The notes beneath the pieces are model-generated. The model had not been told where the DNA came from. It saw only the letters and a list, made by a program, of their open reading frames with translations, and did not search any database. Positions 6,608 to 6,828 of a stretch of 6,828 nt of DNA are shown here, piece after piece. Origin of the DNA: Gammaproteobacteria bacterium. Lineage in GTDB: Bacteria > Pseudomonadota > Gammaproteobacteria > Pseudomonadales > Azotimanducaceae. The translations under genes and the position numbers were made by a program. The stretch is taken from the NCBI GenBank assembly GCA_002690405.1, contig NZEI01000033.1:72151-78978 (forward strand), given 5' to 3'. Positions within the stretch are counted from its first letter, which is position 1. Every line of letters begins with the position of its first letter.

Positions 6608-6828
6608 AACTCGGTAGCTGTTTCAGCGATCGTAAAGTCAATCACACCGGAATTGACTTTATCCTCGCCAACCGCGCTGGTCTGCCAAAACAGCCGGTAA
6701 CGTCCGGGCGGTGTCGGAGCACGCACAAACCCCATCAAATCGTTTTCACCCATAGTATGTAATGCGACCACTGGAATGCGGACATCTTCGTACAATAACT
6801 CAACCTTTGATCGCGCCGGGTCAGGTTC
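6604..6828 (-). CDS. C-terminal part of an unidentified protein with a beta-rich, possibly CopC-like domain (cut by right edge)
   Basis: The frame is open from the right edge to a TGA at 6604-6606, giving 74 visible residues. An in-frame TTG lies at 6793-6795, but the frame continues through it, so the real start is beyond the window. The stretch APTPPGRYRLFWQTSA (about 37-52 of the visible part) followed by a GVIDFTI strand looks like the last strands of an immunoglobulin-like beta-sandwich, as in CopC/YobA-type copper-binding proteins where a PPG-Y-W-S pattern precedes a final G-FTF strand. That resemblance is weak and by eye. The stop overlaps the GTG of the PhyH gene by GTGA, so the two form an operon. 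No signal peptide can be judged. Being a real gene is likely; function is unknown. Confidence 0.6.
   Translation of the reverse strand, partial: EPDPARSKVELLYEDVRIPVVALHTMGENDLMGFVRAPTPPGRYRLFWQTSAVGEDKVNSGVIDFTIAETATEL

Noticed and set aside
6604..6795. A separate 63-codon gene starting at TTG 6795
   Set aside because: The same frame stays open to the window edge, so this is more simply the tail of a longer gene than a small TTG-started one.

Overview
The window reads as ordinary bacterial chromosome, densely packed with genes that all have recognisable families. I see no transposase, integrase, CRISPR array, tRNA or rRNA. The gene set (an aromatic/aliphatic aldehyde dehydrogenase of the coniferyl-aldehyde type, an acyl-CoA ligase, a lipoprotein amidohydrolase, a phytanoyl-CoA dioxygenase-like enzyme and a twin-ATPase ABC importer) and the moderate base composition suggest a Gram-negative proteobacterium. 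A heterotrophic, perhaps marine, gammaproteobacterium is my guess. The lipobox on the amidohydrolase supports Gram-negative, but the lineage is inference.

Layout, left to right. Positions 1-1204 (minus strand) hold two adjacent ABC ATPase genes 2 bp apart, resembling the GlpS and GlpT subunits of the glycerol ABC importer; the second runs off the left edge. A 79-bp gap with a perfect 10-bp inverted repeat (1236-1258) separates them from a two-gene minus-strand unit at 1284-4318: an AMP-forming acyl-CoA ligase followed 35 bp downstream by a CalB-type aldehyde dehydrogenase. A 103-bp divergent intergenic region (4319-4421) carries overlapping candidate promoters and leads rightwards into a plus-strand outer-membrane lipoprotein of the amidohydrolase superfamily (4422-5828). 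That gene ends tail to tail with a minus-strand PhyH-family dioxygenase (5825-6607), the two stop codons sharing one TTAA. The dioxygenase starts at a GTG that overlaps the stop codon of an upstream minus-strand gene (6604-6828), which is cut by the right edge and ends in a beta-rich, possibly CopC-like domain.

How the genes could work together: the dehydrogenase and ligase together would take an aldehyde to its acid and then to its CoA thioester, the usual entry into beta-oxidation or side-chain shortening of aromatic acids. The ABC ATPases would energise uptake of a small polyol or similar solute. The amidohydrolase and the PhyH pair look like independent units. Nothing here is clearly a new system. 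The points most worth a second look are the missing switch histidine in the GlpS-like ATPase, the divergent promoter geometry, the shared-stop convergence, and the GTGA-coupled pair at the right edge.
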